In this document: in pieces, positions 26,807 through 39,099 of the stretch
How the letters are laid out: the number at the start of each line of letters is the position of its first letter
Position numbering within the stretch: position 1 is the first letter of the stretch
Assembly: GCF_022533585.1 (NCBI RefSeq)
Contig: NZ_CP092827.1
Span: 559,001 to 623,000 of the forward strand
Length of the DNA stretch: 64,000 nt
Reading direction: 5' to 3'
DNA from: Pseudomonas sp. LS.1a
GTDB taxonomy: Bacteria > Pseudomonadota > Gammaproteobacteria > Pseudomonadales > Pseudomonadaceae
Program-made: the position numbers and the translations under genes
Notes under the pieces: model-generated
Seen by the model: the letters and a program-made list of their open reading frames with translations, nothing else
What the model was told of the DNA's origin: nothing
Database searches by the model: none

Positions 26807-28201
26807 CTATGCAAGCTGTGCCAAGGCCTGACGGAAGGCCGGCGGCAGGTTGTCACCAAAGCGCACCCGGCCATCGGCCTGGGTGAAGATGCCGGTGCGG
26901 GCCAGCCATGCCTCGAATTCCGGCCCGGGCTTCAGGCCCAGGGTCTGGCGCGCGTACAGCGCGTCGTGGAACGAGGTGGTCTGGTAGTTGAGCATGATGT
27001 CGTCGGAGCCGGGGATGCCCATGATGAAGTTGATCCCGGCCACGCCCAGCAGGGTCAGCAGGGTGTCCATGTCGTCCTGGTCGGCTTCGGCGTGGTTGGT
27101 GTAGCAGATGTCGCAACCCATCGGCACCCCGAGCAGCTTGCCGCAGAAGTGGTCTTCGAGGCCGGCGCGGATGATCTGCTTGCCGTTGTACAGGTACTCC
27201 GGGCCGATGAAACCGACCACGGTGTTGACCAGGAACGGCTTGAAGTGGCGGGCCACGGCATAGGCGCGGGTTTCACAGGTTTGCTGGTCGACGCCATGGT
27301 GGGCGTTGGCCGACAGCGCGCTGCCCTGGCCGGTTTCGAAGTACATCAGGTTCTGCCCGAGGGTGCCGCGTTTCAGCGACAGGCCCGCCTCGTAGCCTTC
27401 CTGCAGCACGTTCAGGTTGATGCCGAACCCGGCGTTGGCCGCCTCGGTGCCGGCGATGGACTGGAACACCAGGTCCAGTGGCACGCCACGGTTGATCGCC
27501 TCGATCGAGGTGGTGACGTGGGTCAGCACGCAGGCCTGGGTGGGGATGTCGTAGCGCTGGATGATGGCGTCGAGCATTTCCAGCAGGGCGCAGATCGAGG
27601 CGATGCTGTCGGTGGCCGGGTTGATGCCGATCATGGCATCGCCGTTGCCGTACAGCAGGCCGTCCAGAATGCTGGCGGCGATACCGGCCGGCTCGTCGGT
27701 CGGGTGGTTGGGCTGCAGCCGGGTCGACAGGCGCCCGCGCAGGCCCATGGTGCCACGGAAGCGGGTGACCACGCGGATCTTCTGCGCCACCAGCACCAGG
27801 TCCTGCACGCGCATGATCTTCGACACCGCGGCGGCCATTTCCGGCGTCAGCCCTGGCGCCAGGCTGCGCAGGCTGTCCTCGTTGGCCTCTTCGCTCAGCA
27901 GCCAGTCGCGCAGGCCACCCACGGTCAGGTGGCTGACCGGGGCGAAGGCCTGGGCATCGTGAGTGTCGATGATCAGGCGCGTGACTTCATCATCTTCGTA
28001 GGGGATCAGCGCTTCATTGAGAAAATGCGTCAGCGGGATATTGGCCAGGGCCATCTGCGCGGCGACCCGTTCGCCGTCGTTGCTGGCCGCAACGCCCGCC
28101 AGGTAGTCCCCGGAGCGGGCGGGGCTGGCCTTGGCCATCACTTCCTTGAGGCTGTCGAAGCGGTAGACCAGGTGGCCGACCGTGTGTACGAAACTTGCCA
28201 T
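26807..28201 (-). CDS. eutB: Ethanolamine ammonia-lyase large subunit
   Basis: 464 residues with the start at [15 protein letters not shown]; upstream codons run into the spacer after eat. This is the catalytic TIM-barrel subunit of the B12 enzyme. Motifs include [10 protein letters not shown], the barrel strand [16 protein letters not shown], the substrate-binding [16 protein letters not shown], and [17 protein letters not shown] near the end. No eutA reactivase or microcompartment gene is present, so this is the short pseudomonad pathway ending in ExaC. Confidence 0.97.
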   Translation of the reverse strand: MASFVHTVGHLVYRFDSLKEVMAKASPARSGDYLAGVAASNDGERVAAQMALANIPLTHFLNEALIPYEDDEVTRLIIDTHDAQAFAPVSHLTVGGLRDWLLSEEANEDSLRSLAPGLTPEMAAAVSKIMRVQDLVLVAQKIRVVTRFRGTMGLRGRLSTRLQPNHPTDEPAGIAASILDGLLYGNGDAMIGINPATDSIASICALLEMLDAIIQRYDIPTQACVLTHVTTSIEAINRGVPLDLVFQSIAGTEAANAGFGINLNVLQEGYEAGLSLKRGTLGQNLMYFETGQGSALSANAHHGVDQQTCETRAYAVARHFKPFLVNTVVGFIGPEYLYNGKQIIRAGLEDHFCGKLLGVPMGCDICYTNHAEADQDDMDTLLTLLGVAGINFIMGIPGSDDIMLNYQTTSFHDALYARQTLGLKPGPEFEAWLARTGIFTQADGRVRFGDNLPPAFRQALAQLA

Positions 28202-28247
28202 ACAGACTCTCCAGAGCCGCGGGTTGCCCCGCGGCGGGTGGCGGCGA

Positions 28248-29696
28248 TCAGTGCAGGGCCTCTTCGGCCTTCTGGATCGCGGCGAATTCCTCTTCCGGTG
28301 TACCCGCGACCAGGTGGTGGCGGCTGTAGAAAGCAAAGTAGGCAATTAATACCGCATAGATCACTGCGGCGCCAATCACCACCCGTGGGTCGACCAGGAA
28401 ACCGGCGACCACGGCGATGCAGGCCAGCACCAGGGCCAAACCCGAGGTGAAGATGCCACCGGGGGTACGGTAGGGGCGCTCCATCTTCGGCCGGCGGATG
28501 CGCAGGGTGATGTGCGCGGCCATCATCAGCACGTACGACAGGGTAGCGCCGAACACCGCCACCAGGATCAGCAGGTCACCCTGGCCAGTCAGCGACAGGG
28601 CAAAGCCGATGATCCCGGGGATGATCAGGGCCAGTACCGGGGCCTTGCTCTTGTTGGTTTCCGACAGCTTGCGCGGCAGGTAGCCGGCGCGGGACAGGGC
28701 GAAGATCTGCCGGGAATAGGCGTAGATGATCGAGAAGAAGCTGGCGATCAGCCCGGCCAGGCCGACCAGGTTGACGAAGCCGCCCATCCAGGTGCTACCG
28801 CCGTAGGCCTTGGACAAGGCTTCTACAAGTGGGTTGCCGGACGCTTTCAGTGCTTCGGAGCCCGCGCCGCCGGGGCCGACCACCAGGATCAGCAGGGCGA
28901 AGGCCAGCAGTACCAGCATGGCGCCGATCAGGCCGCGTGGCAGGTCGCGCTTGGGGTTCTTGGTTTCTTCGGCGGCCAGTGGCACGCCCTCTACGGCGAG
29001 GAAGAACCAGATGGCGTAGGGGATGGCCGCCCATACGCCGACATAGCCGAACGGCAGGAAGCTGCTGGCGCCCACGGCGTCCGTTTTGGCGATGTCGAAC
29101 AGGTTGGCTGCATCAAAATGGGGCACCATGCTCACCAGGAACACGGCCAGGGCGATGGCGGCGATGGCAGTGATGATGAACATCAGCTTCAACGCCTCAC
29201 CCACGCCAAAGATGTGGATGCCGATGAACACGATGTAGAACGCCAGGTAGATCATCCAGCCGCCGATGCCGAACAGTGACTGGCAATAGGCGCCGATGAA
29301 CACCGCGATGGCGGCGGGGGCGATGGCGTACTCGATGAGGATCGCCGTCCCGGTGAGGAAGCCGCCCCAGGGGCCGAAGGCGCTGCGGGCAAAGCCATAG
29401 CCGCCGCCTGCGGTGGGGATCATCGACGACAGCTCGGCCAGCGAGAAGCACATGCACAGGTACATGGTGGCCATCAGCAGGGTGGCGAGGAACATACCGC
29501 CCCAGCCGCCCTGGGCCAGGCCGAAGTTCCAGCCGGCATAGTCGCCCGAGATGACATAAGCCACGCCCAGGCCGACCAGCAGGACCCAGCCTGCGGCGCC
29601 TTTTTTCAGTTCACGTTGCTGGAAATAGTCCGAGCCGACTTTTTCGAAGTCGACGGAAGAGCCTGCCGGCGAGCCGGCGGAATGATCGCTTGGCAT
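28248..29696 (-). CDS. eat: Ethanolamine permease
   Basis: 482-residue APC-superfamily transporter with about twelve membrane segments. GVAYVISGDYAGWNFGLAQGGWGG and AELSSMIPTAGGGYGFARSAFGPWGG near the N-terminus identify the Eat type, with WFFLAVEGVPLAAEE in the middle. It sits 46 bases upstream of eutB, so eat-eutB-eutC form an operon. A sigma-54 promoter lies 60 bases before the ATG. Confidence 0.94.
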   Translation of the reverse strand: MPSDHSAGSPAGSSVDFEKVGSDYFQQRELKKGAAGWVLLVGLGVAYVISGDYAGWNFGLAQGGWGGMFLATLLMATMYLCMCFSLAELSSMIPTAGGGYGFARSAFGPWGGFLTGTAILIEYAIAPAAIAVFIGAYCQSLFGIGGWMIYLAFYIVFIGIHIFGVGEALKLMFIITAIAAIALAVFLVSMVPHFDAANLFDIAKTDAVGASSFLPFGYVGVWAAIPYAIWFFLAVEGVPLAAEETKNPKRDLPRGLIGAMLVLLAFALLILVVGPGGAGSEALKASGNPLVEALSKAYGGSTWMGGFVNLVGLAGLIASFFSIIYAYSRQIFALSRAGYLPRKLSETNKSKAPVLALIIPGIIGFALSLTGQGDLLILVAVFGATLSYVLMMAAHITLRIRRPKMERPYRTPGGIFTSGLALVLACIAVVAGFLVDPRVVIGAAVIYAVLIAYFAFYSRHHLVAGTPEEEFAAIQKAEEALH

Positions 29697-29756
29697 AGAT
29701 TCACCTGTTGTTTTTCTTGGTGGCCGGACGGGTTCCGGGCCGATGGTGATGTGTAT

Positions 29757-29772
29757 TGCAGGAAGCGAGCCA
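29757..29772 (-). promoter_or_regulatory. Sigma-54 promoter of eat-eutBC
   Basis: Minus strand TGGCTCGCTTCCTGCA: GG and GC separated by ten bases, as needed for RpoN, and close to the TGGCACGN4TTGCA consensus. A perfect nine-base inverted repeat, CAGAGCGGT/ACCGCTCTG (29771-29800), abuts it upstream. Confidence 0.75.
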
Positions 29773-29820
29773 GAGCGGTTGGTGCACGGTTACCGCTCTG
29801 GGTTTTGTGTAAAGCAGGCC

Positions 29821-29911
29821 AGGCCTCTTCGCGGGTGAACCCGCTCCTACAGGGGGTGTACAGCACCTTAAGCAAGCGCAGTACCTGTGGGAGCGGGTTT
29901 ACCCGCGAAGA
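29821..29911. repeat. REP pair (cgggtgaacccgct class)
   Basis: Inverted pair between exaC and the eat promoter. Confidence 0.9.
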
Positions 29912-29923
29912 AGACGGCGCGGT

Positions 29924-31444
29924 TTAGAAGAAGCCCAACGGATTGATGTCGTAGCTCACCAGCAGGTTCTTGGTCTGCTGGTAGTGATCGAGCATCATCT
30001 TGTGGGTCTCACGCCCGACCCCCGACTTCTTGTAGCCACCGAACGCCGCATGCGCCGGGTACAGGTGGTAGCAGTTGGTCCACACGCGGCCAGCCTTGAT
30101 CCCACGGCCCATGCGGTAGGCACGGTTGATGTCGCGGGTCCACACGCCGGCGCCCAGGCCGAACTCGGTGTCGTTGGCAATCGCCAGGGCTTCGGCTTCG
30201 TCCTTGAAGGTGGTGACGCTGACCACCGGGCCGAAGATTTCTTCCTGGAACACGCGCATCTTGTTGTTGCCTTTGAGCAGGGTCGGCTGGATGTAGTAAC
30301 CGGTGGCCAGCGAGCCTTCCAGTTTTTCCACCTTGCCGCCGGTCAGCAGCTCGGCGCCTTCCTTCTGGGCGATGTCGAGGTACGACAGGATCTTCTCGAA
30401 CTGCTGTTGCGAGGCCTGGGCGCCGACCATGGTGTCGGTGTCCAGCGGGTCGCCGCGCTTGATCTGCAGCACCTTCTTCATCACCACTTCCATGAACTGC
30501 GGGTAGATCGATTCCTGTACCAGTGCCCGCGACGGGCAGGTGCATACCTCGCCCTGGTTGAAGAACGCCAGCACCATGCCTTCGGCCGCCTTCTCGATGA
30601 AGCTTGGCTCGGCCTGCATGATGTCTTCGAAATACACGTTCGGCGACTTGCCGCCCAGTTCGACGGTGGACGGAATGATGTTCTCGGCGGCGCATTTCAT
30701 GATGTGCGAGCCGACCGGGGTAGAGCCAGTGAAGGCGATCTTGGCGATGCGCTTGCTGGTGGCCAGGGCTTCACCGGCTTCGCGGCCATAGCCTTGCACC
30801 ACGTTGAGCACGCCAGGTGGCAGCAGGTCGCCAATGACTTCGAGCAGTACGGTGATTCCCAGTGGCGTTTGTTCGGCCGGCTTGAGCACCACGCAGTTGC
30901 CGGCGGCCAGTGCCGGAGCAAGCTTCCAGGCGGCCATCAGGATCGGGAAGTTCCACGGGATGATCTGTCCGACCACGCCCAGTGGCTCGTGGATGTGGTA
31001 GGCCACGGTGCCTTCGTTGATCTCGGCAGCGCCGCCTTCCTGGGCGCGGATGCAGCCAGCGAAGTAGCGGAAGTGGTCAACCGCGAGCGGGATGTCGGCG
31101 TTGAGGGTTTCGCGGATCGGCTTGCCGTTGTCCCAGGTTTCGGTAATGGCCAGCAGTTCGAGGTTCTGCTCGATACGGTCGGCGATCTTCAGCAGAACGT
31201 TGGAGCGATCCTGCACTGAAGTGCGGCCCCAGGCGTCGGCCGCAGCGTGGGCGGCATCCAGGGCTTTGTCGATGTCTTCGGCAGTGGAGCGAGGGAATTC
31301 AGCGATCAGCTTGCCATTCACCGGGGAGGTATTTTCGAAGTACTGCCCCTTTACCGGAGGAACGAACTCACCACCGATGTAGTTGCCGTAGCGGCTCTTG
31401 AAGGAAACCTTCGCGCCTTCGGTACCGGGATGTGCGTAACGCAT
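29924..31444 (-). CDS. exaC: NAD-dependent aldehyde dehydrogenase (acetaldehyde oxidation)
   Basis: 506 residues. Oxidises acetaldehyde, the product of the ethanolamine lyase, to acetate. The fold is complete: [21 protein letters not shown], the glycine motif FTGSTPVG, the catalytic Glu in VELGGKSPN, and the catalytic Cys in [14 protein letters not shown]. The double Cys and the sequence around it match the ExaC/AcoD group. The protein ends YDINPLGFF, just beside a REP. Confidence 0.94.
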   Translation of the reverse strand: MRYAHPGTEGAKVSFKSRYGNYIGGEFVPPVKGQYFENTSPVNGKLIAEFPRSTAEDIDKALDAAHAAADAWGRTSVQDRSNVLLKIADRIEQNLELLAITETWDNGKPIRETLNADIPLAVDHFRYFAGCIRAQEGGAAEINEGTVAYHIHEPLGVVGQIIPWNFPILMAAWKLAPALAAGNCVVLKPAEQTPLGITVLLEVIGDLLPPGVLNVVQGYGREAGEALATSKRIAKIAFTGSTPVGSHIMKCAAENIIPSTVELGGKSPNVYFEDIMQAEPSFIEKAAEGMVLAFFNQGEVCTCPSRALVQESIYPQFMEVVMKKVLQIKRGDPLDTDTMVGAQASQQQFEKILSYLDIAQKEGAELLTGGKVEKLEGSLATGYYIQPTLLKGNNKMRVFQEEIFGPVVSVTTFKDEAEALAIANDTEFGLGAGVWTRDINRAYRMGRGIKAGRVWTNCYHLYPAHAAFGGYKKSGVGRETHKMMLDHYQQTKNLLVSYDINPLGFF

Positions 31445-31491
31445 GGTGTGTCTCCTGGCTATTGTGTTTGTTAGGGAGTTGGAAAGCGTAG

Positions 31492-31507
31492 AGCAAAGGT
31501 TGGGCCA
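31492..31507 (-). promoter_or_regulatory. Sigma-54 promoter of exaC
   Basis: Minus strand TGGCCCAACCTTTGCT; the -24 GG and -12 GC have the required ten-base spacing and lie about 48 bases before the ATG. Confidence 0.75.
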
Positions 31508-31604
31508 GCGTTTCGAGTGCCAGTAAAATCAATGACTTGGCTCGATTCCCAAAGCCTGCCCCACGGTTGCTGTGCCAGCACCGGTACGCGCGGGGGTGAC
31601 ACTT

Positions 31605-31620
31605 TGTGCCATTTGCGACA
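31605..31620. promoter_or_regulatory. Candidate activator-binding site between exaC and its regulator
   Basis: TGTGCCATTTGCGACA is an imperfect dyad about 100-130 bases upstream of the exaC sigma-54 promoter and 80 bases before the activator gene. A second TGTGCCA occurs at 31571. This is the expected location for an enhancer site, but the assignment is inferred. Confidence 0.35.
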
Positions 31621-31699
31621 CGTAACCGGAGGGTGCATTGCAAAGCCTTCCCGGGTGGAGGATGCTGGCGGGACTCTCTATCTGCGGAGAACTACAACA

Positions 31700-33673
<1,974 letters not shown>

Positions 33674-33739
33674 GCGAAACATCTGGTGCGATTTATCGCG
33701 CCCTGGGCTACCCTGCCTCGATGTTTTGCGAGGTCGACC

Positions 33740-35089
33740 ATGCATATTCACATTCTCGGTATTTGCGGCACTTTCATGGGCTCGCTGGCGGTGCTGGCCA
33801 AGGAACTTGGCCACCGCGTCACTGGCTCGGACGCCAACGTCTATCCCCCGATGAGCACTCAGCTCGAAGCCCAGGGCATCGAGCTGACCCAAGGCTATGA
33901 CCCGGCCCAGCTGGACCCGGCGCCAGACCTGGTGGTCATCGGCAACGCCATGTCGCGTGGCAACCCGGCGGTGGAGTACGTGCTGAACAAGGGCCTGCCC
34001 TATGTTTCCGGCCCGCAGTGGCTGGCCGATCACGTGCTGCAGGGCCGCTGGGTGCTGGCCGTTGCCGGTACCCACGGCAAGACCACGACCAGCAGCATGC
34101 TGGCCTGGGTGCTGGAGCACGCCGGCATGAGCCCGGGCTTCCTGATCGGCGGTGTGCCGCAGAACTTCTCGGTGTCGGCGCGCCTGGGCGATACGCCGTT
34201 CTTCGTGGTCGAAGCCGACGAGTACGATAGCGCCTTCTTCGACAAGCGCTCGAAGTTCGTCCATTACCATCCACGCACGGCGATCCTCAACAACCTTGAG
34301 TTCGACCATGCGGACATCTTCCCCGACCTGGCCTCGATCGAGCGGCAGTTCCATCACCTGGTGCGCACCATCCCCAGCGAAGGCCTGGTCATCCACCCCA
34401 CTACCGAGCTGGCGCTGGAGCGGGTGATCGGCATGGGCTGCTGGACCCCGGTGCAGACCACTGGCGAAGGTGGGCAGTGGCAAGCGCGTCTGCTCAGCCC
34501 CGACGGCTCGCGCTTTGAAGTGCTGTTCGACGGCGAAGTGCAGGGCGTGGTGGATTGGGCACTCACTGGCCAGCACAACGTCGCCAACGCCCTGGCCACC
34601 CTGGCAGCGGCGCGCCATGTAGGTGTGGTGCCAGCCATGGGCATCGAAGGCCTGAGTGCCTTCAAGAGCGTCAAGCGGCGCATGGAGAAGGTTGCCGAAG
34701 TGCAGGGCGTGACCATCTACGATGACTTTGCCCACCACCCGACCGCCATCGCCACCACCCTCGACGGCCTGCGCAAGCGCGTTGGCGAGGCCCCGGTGAT
34801 CGCCGTGATCGAGCCGCGCTCCAACTCGATGAAGCTCGGTGCCCACCGTGACGGCCTGCCGGAAAGCGTCAACGACGCCGACCAAGTGATCTGGTACGCC
34901 CCGGCCAACCTGGGCTGGGACCTGGCTGCCACTGCCGCGCAATGCAAAGTGCCCAGCGTGGTGGCCGACAGCCTCGAAGCGATCATCGAGCGAGTCAAGG
35001 GCCAGGCCCGCCCAGGTACCCACGTTGTGATCATGAGCAATGGCGGCTTCGGCGGCCTGCACGGCAAGCTGGCCGAGGCACTGAAGTGA
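33740..35089 (+). CDS. mpl: UDP-N-acetylmuramate:L-Ala-gamma-D-Glu-meso-Dap ligase
   Basis: Reuses murein tripeptide by attaching it to UDP-MurNAc. 449 residues starting [14 protein letters not shown], with the phosphate-binding loop [12 protein letters not shown] near 105-116. Other Mur-ligase features are [33 protein letters not shown], and in the third domain [12 protein letters not shown] and [12 protein letters not shown]. Its stop overlaps the ubiX GTG start by four bases. Confidence 0.97.
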   Translation: MHIHILGICGTFMGSLAVLAKELGHRVTGSDANVYPPMSTQLEAQGIELTQGYDPAQLDPAPDLVVIGNAMSRGNPAVEYVLNKGLPYVSGPQWLADHVLQGRWVLAVAGTHGKTTTSSMLAWVLEHAGMSPGFLIGGVPQNFSVSARLGDTPFFVVEADEYDSAFFDKRSKFVHYHPRTAILNNLEFDHADIFPDLASIERQFHHLVRTIPSEGLVIHPTTELALERVIGMGCWTPVQTTGEGGQWQARLLSPDGSRFEVLFDGEVQGVVDWALTGQHNVANALATLAAARHVGVVPAMGIEGLSAFKSVKRRMEKVAEVQGVTIYDDFAHHPTAIATTLDGLRKRVGEAPVIAVIEPRSNSMKLGAHRDGLPESVNDADQVIWYAPANLGWDLAATAAQCKVPSVVADSLEAIIERVKGQARPGTHVVIMSNGGFGGLHGKLAEALK

Positions 35090-35715
35090 GCGGGCCGGAA
35101 CGCATCACCCTGGCCATGACGGGCGCCTCTGGCGCCCAGTATGGCCTGCGCCTGCTCGACTGCCTGGTGCGTGAGGACCGCGAGGTGCACTTCCTGATCT
35201 CCAAGGCCGCGCAACTGGTGATGGCCACCGAGACCGACGTGTTGCTGCCGGCCAAGCCGCAGGCGATGCAGGCCTTTCTCACCGAATACACCGGAGCCGC
35301 CGACGGGCAGATCCGCGTGTATGGCAAGGAAGACTGGATGTCGCCGGTGGCCTCGGGTTCCGGCGCCCCGGCGGCGATGGTGGTGGTGCCCTGTTCCACC
35401 GGCACCTTGTCGGCGATTGCCACCGGTGCCTGCAACAACCTGATCGAGCGTGCTGCCGACGTTACCCTCAAGGAGCGTCGCCAGCTGATCCTGGTGCCGC
35501 GCGAAGCGCCGTTCTCCACCATCCACCTGGAGAACATGCTCAAGCTGTCGCAGATGGGCGCGGTGATCCTGCCGGCGGCGCCGGGCTTTTATCACCAGCC
35601 GCAGACCATCGATGACCTGGTCGACTTTGTCGTCGCGCGCATTCTCAACCTGCTGAACATTCCCCAGGACATGTTGCCGCGTTGGGGTGAGCACCATTTC
35701 GGGGTGGATGATTGA
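35086..35715 (+). CDS. ubiX: Flavin prenyltransferase UbiX
   Basis: Makes prenylated FMN, the cofactor of the UbiD decarboxylase in ubiquinone synthesis. 209 residues with a GTG start in the mpl stop (GTGA). Motifs: [35 protein letters not shown], and [15 protein letters not shown], which contributes prenyl-phosphate-binding residues. The gap to the next ORF is negative (three-base overlap). Confidence 0.96.
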   Translation: MSGPERITLAMTGASGAQYGLRLLDCLVREDREVHFLISKAAQLVMATETDVLLPAKPQAMQAFLTEYTGAADGQIRVYGKEDWMSPVASGSGAPAAMVVVPCSTGTLSAIATGACNNLIERAADVTLKERRQLILVPREAPFSTIHLENMLKLSQMGAVILPAAPGFYHQPQTIDDLVDFVVARILNLLNIPQDMLPRWGEHHFGVDD

Positions 35716-35999
35716 AGCGAGCGCTGGCGGTTGTGCTGGCGCTGGTGCTGCTCGGTGGCTGTGCCACGGTGCGCACGCTGGATGCCAACAAGCCCGGGGC
35801 GCCGGTGGTGTATGCCGGTACCCGGCTGGATTTGTATGTGATCAATGGCGGGTGTTGCCCGCGTGATCATTATGGGGCTGATGCCCCGGCGTACCCGGGG
35901 CTGGACCTGCCCGGGAGCATGCTGCTCGATACCCTGTTGCTGCCGTTGTCGTTGCTGACAGCGGCCGGTGTAGGCTTCCAGGCCACTGGCGGCCTGTAA
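35712..35999 (+). CDS. YceK/YidQ-like small lipoprotein
   Basis: 95 residues starting at a TTG that overlaps the ubiX stop. A lipobox (LLLGGC, Cys17) follows a short signal; the mature part has [17 protein letters not shown] and ends in a hydrophobic segment ([16 protein letters not shown]). This plan matches the YceK/YidQ group of small lipoproteins of unknown role. An ATG three codons earlier would be inside ubiX, so the TTG is preferred. Confidence 0.8.
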   Translation: MKRALAVVLALVLLGGCATVRTLDANKPGAPVVYAGTRLDLYVINGGCCPRDHYGADAPAYPGLDLPGSMLLDTLLLPLSLLTAAGVGFQATGGL

Positions 36000-36000
36000 G

Positions 36001-36093
36001 GGCCCTTTCGCGGGCACGCCCGCTCCCACAGGTTCTGTGTAATCCTCAAGTGATCACAGTACCTGTGGGAGCGGGCGTGCCCGCGAAGAGGCC
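36001..36093. repeat. REP pair (cgggcacgcccgct class)
   Basis: Inverted pair between the lipoprotein gene and the convergent SDR-like gene; no other terminator is visible. Confidence 0.9.
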
Positions 36094-36107
36094 ATCACCA
36101 GTGAAGC

Positions 36108-36752
36108 CTATTTCTTGCCTAACCTGCGCAACTCATCCGACTCCACGATCCGCACCCCGTCTTCCTCCTCCAGCGCCAGCCGCCACAGCGCCCGGGCCAA
36201 GGTACAAGCCTCGATCCCCCGATATTTCCCGGGTATCAGCCTGGAAAACGGCGACATCAGCTTTTCCCCGAGCCGCGGCTGGACCCGCTCGCCCAGCAGC
36301 AACGACGGCCGCACGATGGTCAGCTGCGGCCAATCCTGGGCCTTGAGTGCCTCTTCCATCTCGCCCTTTACCCGGTTGTAGAAAATCGACGATTTCGGGT
36401 CGGCGCCCAGCGCACTGACCACCAGCAGATGCCGCGCGCCCAACTCCCGGGCACGCTTGCTGAAGGCCACCACCATGTCGAGGTCCACCGCACGGAAGGC
36501 CGATTCGGAGCCGGCCTGCTTCAGCGTGGTACCCAGGCAGCAATAGGCGATATCGACCCGCCCGGCCAGCTGCGGGAGGAACACCGCCGGGTCGCCCACC
36601 GGGTTTTCCAGGTGCGGATGCTCGGCCAATGGCCGGCGGGTAGGCGCCAGTACGCGGGTGATGGTTGGCTCGTTGAGCAGGCGGTCGAGCAGGTGTTCAC
36701 CTGTCAGACCCGTGGCACCGGCAAGCAGGACATGCTGAGGCGTCAAATACAT
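36108..36752 (-). CDS. NAD(P)-binding SDR-like protein
   Basis: 214 residues with an atypical-SDR Rossmann fold: [18 protein letters not shown] at 8-25, [15 protein letters not shown] at about 68-82, [29 protein letters not shown] with the conserved Ser/Tyr-type region, and [12 protein letters not shown]. Homologues are annotated as nucleoside-diphosphate-sugar epimerases or HIM1-like. The substrate is unknown. It is transcribed divergently from nothing obvious; the MORN gene lies 27 bases upstream on the same strand. Confidence 0.85.
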   Translation of the reverse strand: MYLTPQHVLLAGATGLTGEHLLDRLLNEPTITRVLAPTRRPLAEHPHLENPVGDPAVFLPQLAGRVDIAYCCLGTTLKQAGSESAFRAVDLDMVVAFSKRARELGARHLLVVSALGADPKSSIFYNRVKGEMEEALKAQDWPQLTIVRPSLLLGERVQPRLGEKLMSPFSRLIPGKYRGIEACTLARALWRLALEEEDGVRIVESDELRRLGKK

Positions 36753-36779
36753 GATGTCTCTCCCTTGTTACACACAAGC

Positions 36780-38513
36780 TTAGTGGCTGCGTGGCGTTTG
36801 CGCCTGTTCCCCCACGGTGGCCTGTGCGGCGTTACGCAATGCTTCTTCGGCCTGCTGCCGGCGCAGGTGCTGCCAGTGCTCGAGCACACTCGGCGGCGCC
36901 CACAGCTGCGGTTCAGAGGCCTCGAAACCTTCCCTTTGTTCTCTTTCGGCAACGCTGGCGCGCGCCAGTTCAAACGCCTGTTTCAGGTCGTCGGTCTGGT
37001 TCAGCGCCTCGGCGAACAGGGCATCGCCAAAGTAGGTGAAATCGGCTTCTTCCGAGCAACCGAAGGACACGCGGTCGGCCCGGGCGGCGGTCATGATCAC
37101 CGTGCGCTCATCCTTGAGCGCTGCGATGTAGCCCCCTGAATAGCAGGCGGATATGACGATGACCTTGTCGCGATCCTTCAGCGGTGCCAGGGCGCTGGCC
37201 AGTTCGTCGGTGGACAGGTCGGCCAGCTGCAGGCGCGGCTGGTCGAGCACCAGCTGGTGGTCCTGGCTGCCATGGCTGGTGAGGTAGATGAACACCAGGT
37301 CTTCGGGGCCGCTGCGCTCGGCCAGGGTGCGGGCAGCGCGGGTGAGGTTCTCGCGCGTGGCCATGGCGCGGGTGGTCATATGGTCGCGGTGGTTGACCAA
37401 GGTTACCTGGCCGCGGGCGCCAAAACGCACCTTGAGCATGTTGCTGACGTAGTCGGCTTCGCGCAGGAACACGCTCTGCTGGCCATCGCCGGCCACCACC
37501 AGGCTGTATAGCTGGACCGGTGGTGTCGAGCGCGGTACCCGGGCCAGTGCCTCGTCCAGCAACCGGCCCTGATTGAGCAACGCCAGGTCCAGCGGGTCGG
37601 GCAACAGCTTGCCATTCTGGTCGCGTATGCGCACACCGTTGCTCCAGGTGCCGCTTTCGACCTTGCCGCTGGCCAGGATCAGCCGGCCCTGACCGTGGTA
37701 GGCATCATTGAGGAAGCCGCCGATGTACTTGCTGCCGTCGGCCAGTTGCAGGCTGCCCTGGCCCGACAGGCGCCAGTCGGCGAAGGTACCTTTGTAGTGG
37801 CTGCCGTCGCTGCCCAGCAGTTCGCCTTCGCCGACCAGCGAACCGTCCTTGAATTCGCCGATCCACACATCACCCTCGGCGTTTTCGTAGCGGCCACGGC
37901 CCTCCAGGCGGTTGTCCTTGAACTCGCCGATGTACTGCTCGCCGTCGACGCTGTCGTAGGTGCCGCTGCCTTCCAGCTGGCCGTTGATGAAGCGGCCGCT
38001 GAACTGGTTGCCGCTGGCATCGCTGCGCACCCCGGCACCGTTGGGCTTGCCCTTGGCGAACAGGCCCTGGTAACGGCTGCCGTCGGCCAGTTCCAGCTCG
38101 CCGGCGCCTTCATACAGGTCGTCCTTGAACTGGCCGCGGTAGGTCTGGTCGGCTTGCTTGAGGGTACCTTCGCCGTCGCGGCGGCCTCGGCTGAAGGTGC
38201 CGGCATAGTGGCTGCCCGGGGTGGTCAGCTCACCCAGCCCCTGGAACAGCCCTGCGGCGAACTGGCCACGGTACACCTCGCCGTTGCGCCCGTGCCATTC
38301 GCCCTGGCCGTGCCATTGGCCGTCCTTGAAGCTGCCGGCGTACCAGCTGCCGTTGGGGTAGTCGATCCGGCCTTCGCCTTGCAGCAGGCCATCGACCACC
38401 TGCCCCCGGTACCGTCCACCGTCGGGCAGACGCGCGTCCGGCGGGAGCAGCGATTCGCCATCGCCGCAGGCGGCGAGCAGCAGGACCAGGGTGATGGGGA
38501 GCAATGGACGCAT
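36780..38513 (-). CDS. MORN-repeat lipoprotein with a caspase/legumain-like (C13-type) domain
   Basis: 577 residues. A lipobox LLAAC (Cys16) implies membrane anchoring. Residues about 30-300 are roughly ten MORN repeats of the YxGxFKDGxxxGxG type (YRGQFKDDLYEGAGEL, YIGEFKDNRLEGRGRY, YKGTFADWRLSGQGSL). Residues about 330-530 form a cysteine-peptidase domain: the catalytic His is in YLTSHGSQDH and the Cys in VISACYSGG, the clan CD pattern. The start ATG gives MRPLLPITLVLLL. Its targets are unknown. Confidence 0.85.
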   Translation of the reverse strand: MRPLLPITLVLLLAACGDGESLLPPDARLPDGGRYRGQVVDGLLQGEGRIDYPNGSWYAGSFKDGQWHGQGEWHGRNGEVYRGQFAAGLFQGLGELTTPGSHYAGTFSRGRRDGEGTLKQADQTYRGQFKDDLYEGAGELELADGSRYQGLFAKGKPNGAGVRSDASGNQFSGRFINGQLEGSGTYDSVDGEQYIGEFKDNRLEGRGRYENAEGDVWIGEFKDGSLVGEGELLGSDGSHYKGTFADWRLSGQGSLQLADGSKYIGGFLNDAYHGQGRLILASGKVESGTWSNGVRIRDQNGKLLPDPLDLALLNQGRLLDEALARVPRSTPPVQLYSLVVAGDGQQSVFLREADYVSNMLKVRFGARGQVTLVNHRDHMTTRAMATRENLTRAARTLAERSGPEDLVFIYLTSHGSQDHQLVLDQPRLQLADLSTDELASALAPLKDRDKVIVISACYSGGYIAALKDERTVIMTAARADRVSFGCSEEADFTYFGDALFAEALNQTDDLKQAFELARASVAEREQREGFEASEPQLWAPPSVLEHWQHLRRQQAEEALRNAAQATVGEQAQTPRSH

Positions 38514-38631
38514 GGCGAGAACCGGGCAATAGGTCTGCCGAGTATGACGCAGAATGGGATCCTGAAACAGCGAACGCATGTGCTGGTGCAGCTCTCGAGC
38601 CTGCACTGCATCGAAAAGCTGGCACGGTCCC

Positions 38632-39083
38632 TGTGGGAGCGGGCGTGCCCGCGAACACCGGCGACGCCGGTGCCATGCAGCGCGTGGTCTTCTTCGCGGG
38701 TAAACCCGCTCCCACAGGTCCAGCGGTGACTTTCAGCTTTGCGCAATACCTGTGGGAGCGGCTTTAGCCGCGAACACCGGCGAAGCCGGTGCCATGCACC
38801 GTGTGGTCTTCTTCGCGGGTAAACCCGCTCCCACAGGTCCAGCGGTGACTTTCAGCTTTGCGCAATACCTGTGGGAGCGGCTTTAGCCGCGAACACCGGC
38901 GAAGCCGGTGCCAGGCACCGTGTGGTCTTCTTCGCGGGTAAACCCGCTCCCACAGGTCCAGCGGTGACTTTCAGCTTTGCGCAATACCTGTGGGAGCGGC
39001 TTTAGCCGCGAACACCGGCGAAGCCGGTGCCAGGCACCGCGTCGCCTGCTTCGCGGGCACGCCCGCTCCCACAGGTTCCGTTT
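38632..39083. repeat. Four tandem 119-bp units built from REPs
   Basis: tgtgggagcg recurs at 38632, 38751, 38870 and 38989, exactly 119 bases apart. Each unit has a REP arm, the stem caccggcgaagccggtg, an inverted REP (gcgggtaaacccgctcccac) and a spacer ccagcggtgactttcagctt. The middle units are nearly identical; the first and last differ in their arms. With the bases before it, this fills 38514-39099. Confidence 0.93.
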
Positions 39084-39099
39084 AGCCTTTGAGGTGCAA

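Noticed and set aside
25980..29696. Ethanolamine microcompartment locus
   Set aside because: Only eutB, eutC, eat and an aldehyde dehydrogenase are present; no shell or eutA genes.
38632..39083. CRISPR-like regular spacing of repeats
   Set aside because: The repeated unit includes the spacer itself, with near-identical spacers, REP palindromes and no cas genes; it is a tandem REP composite.
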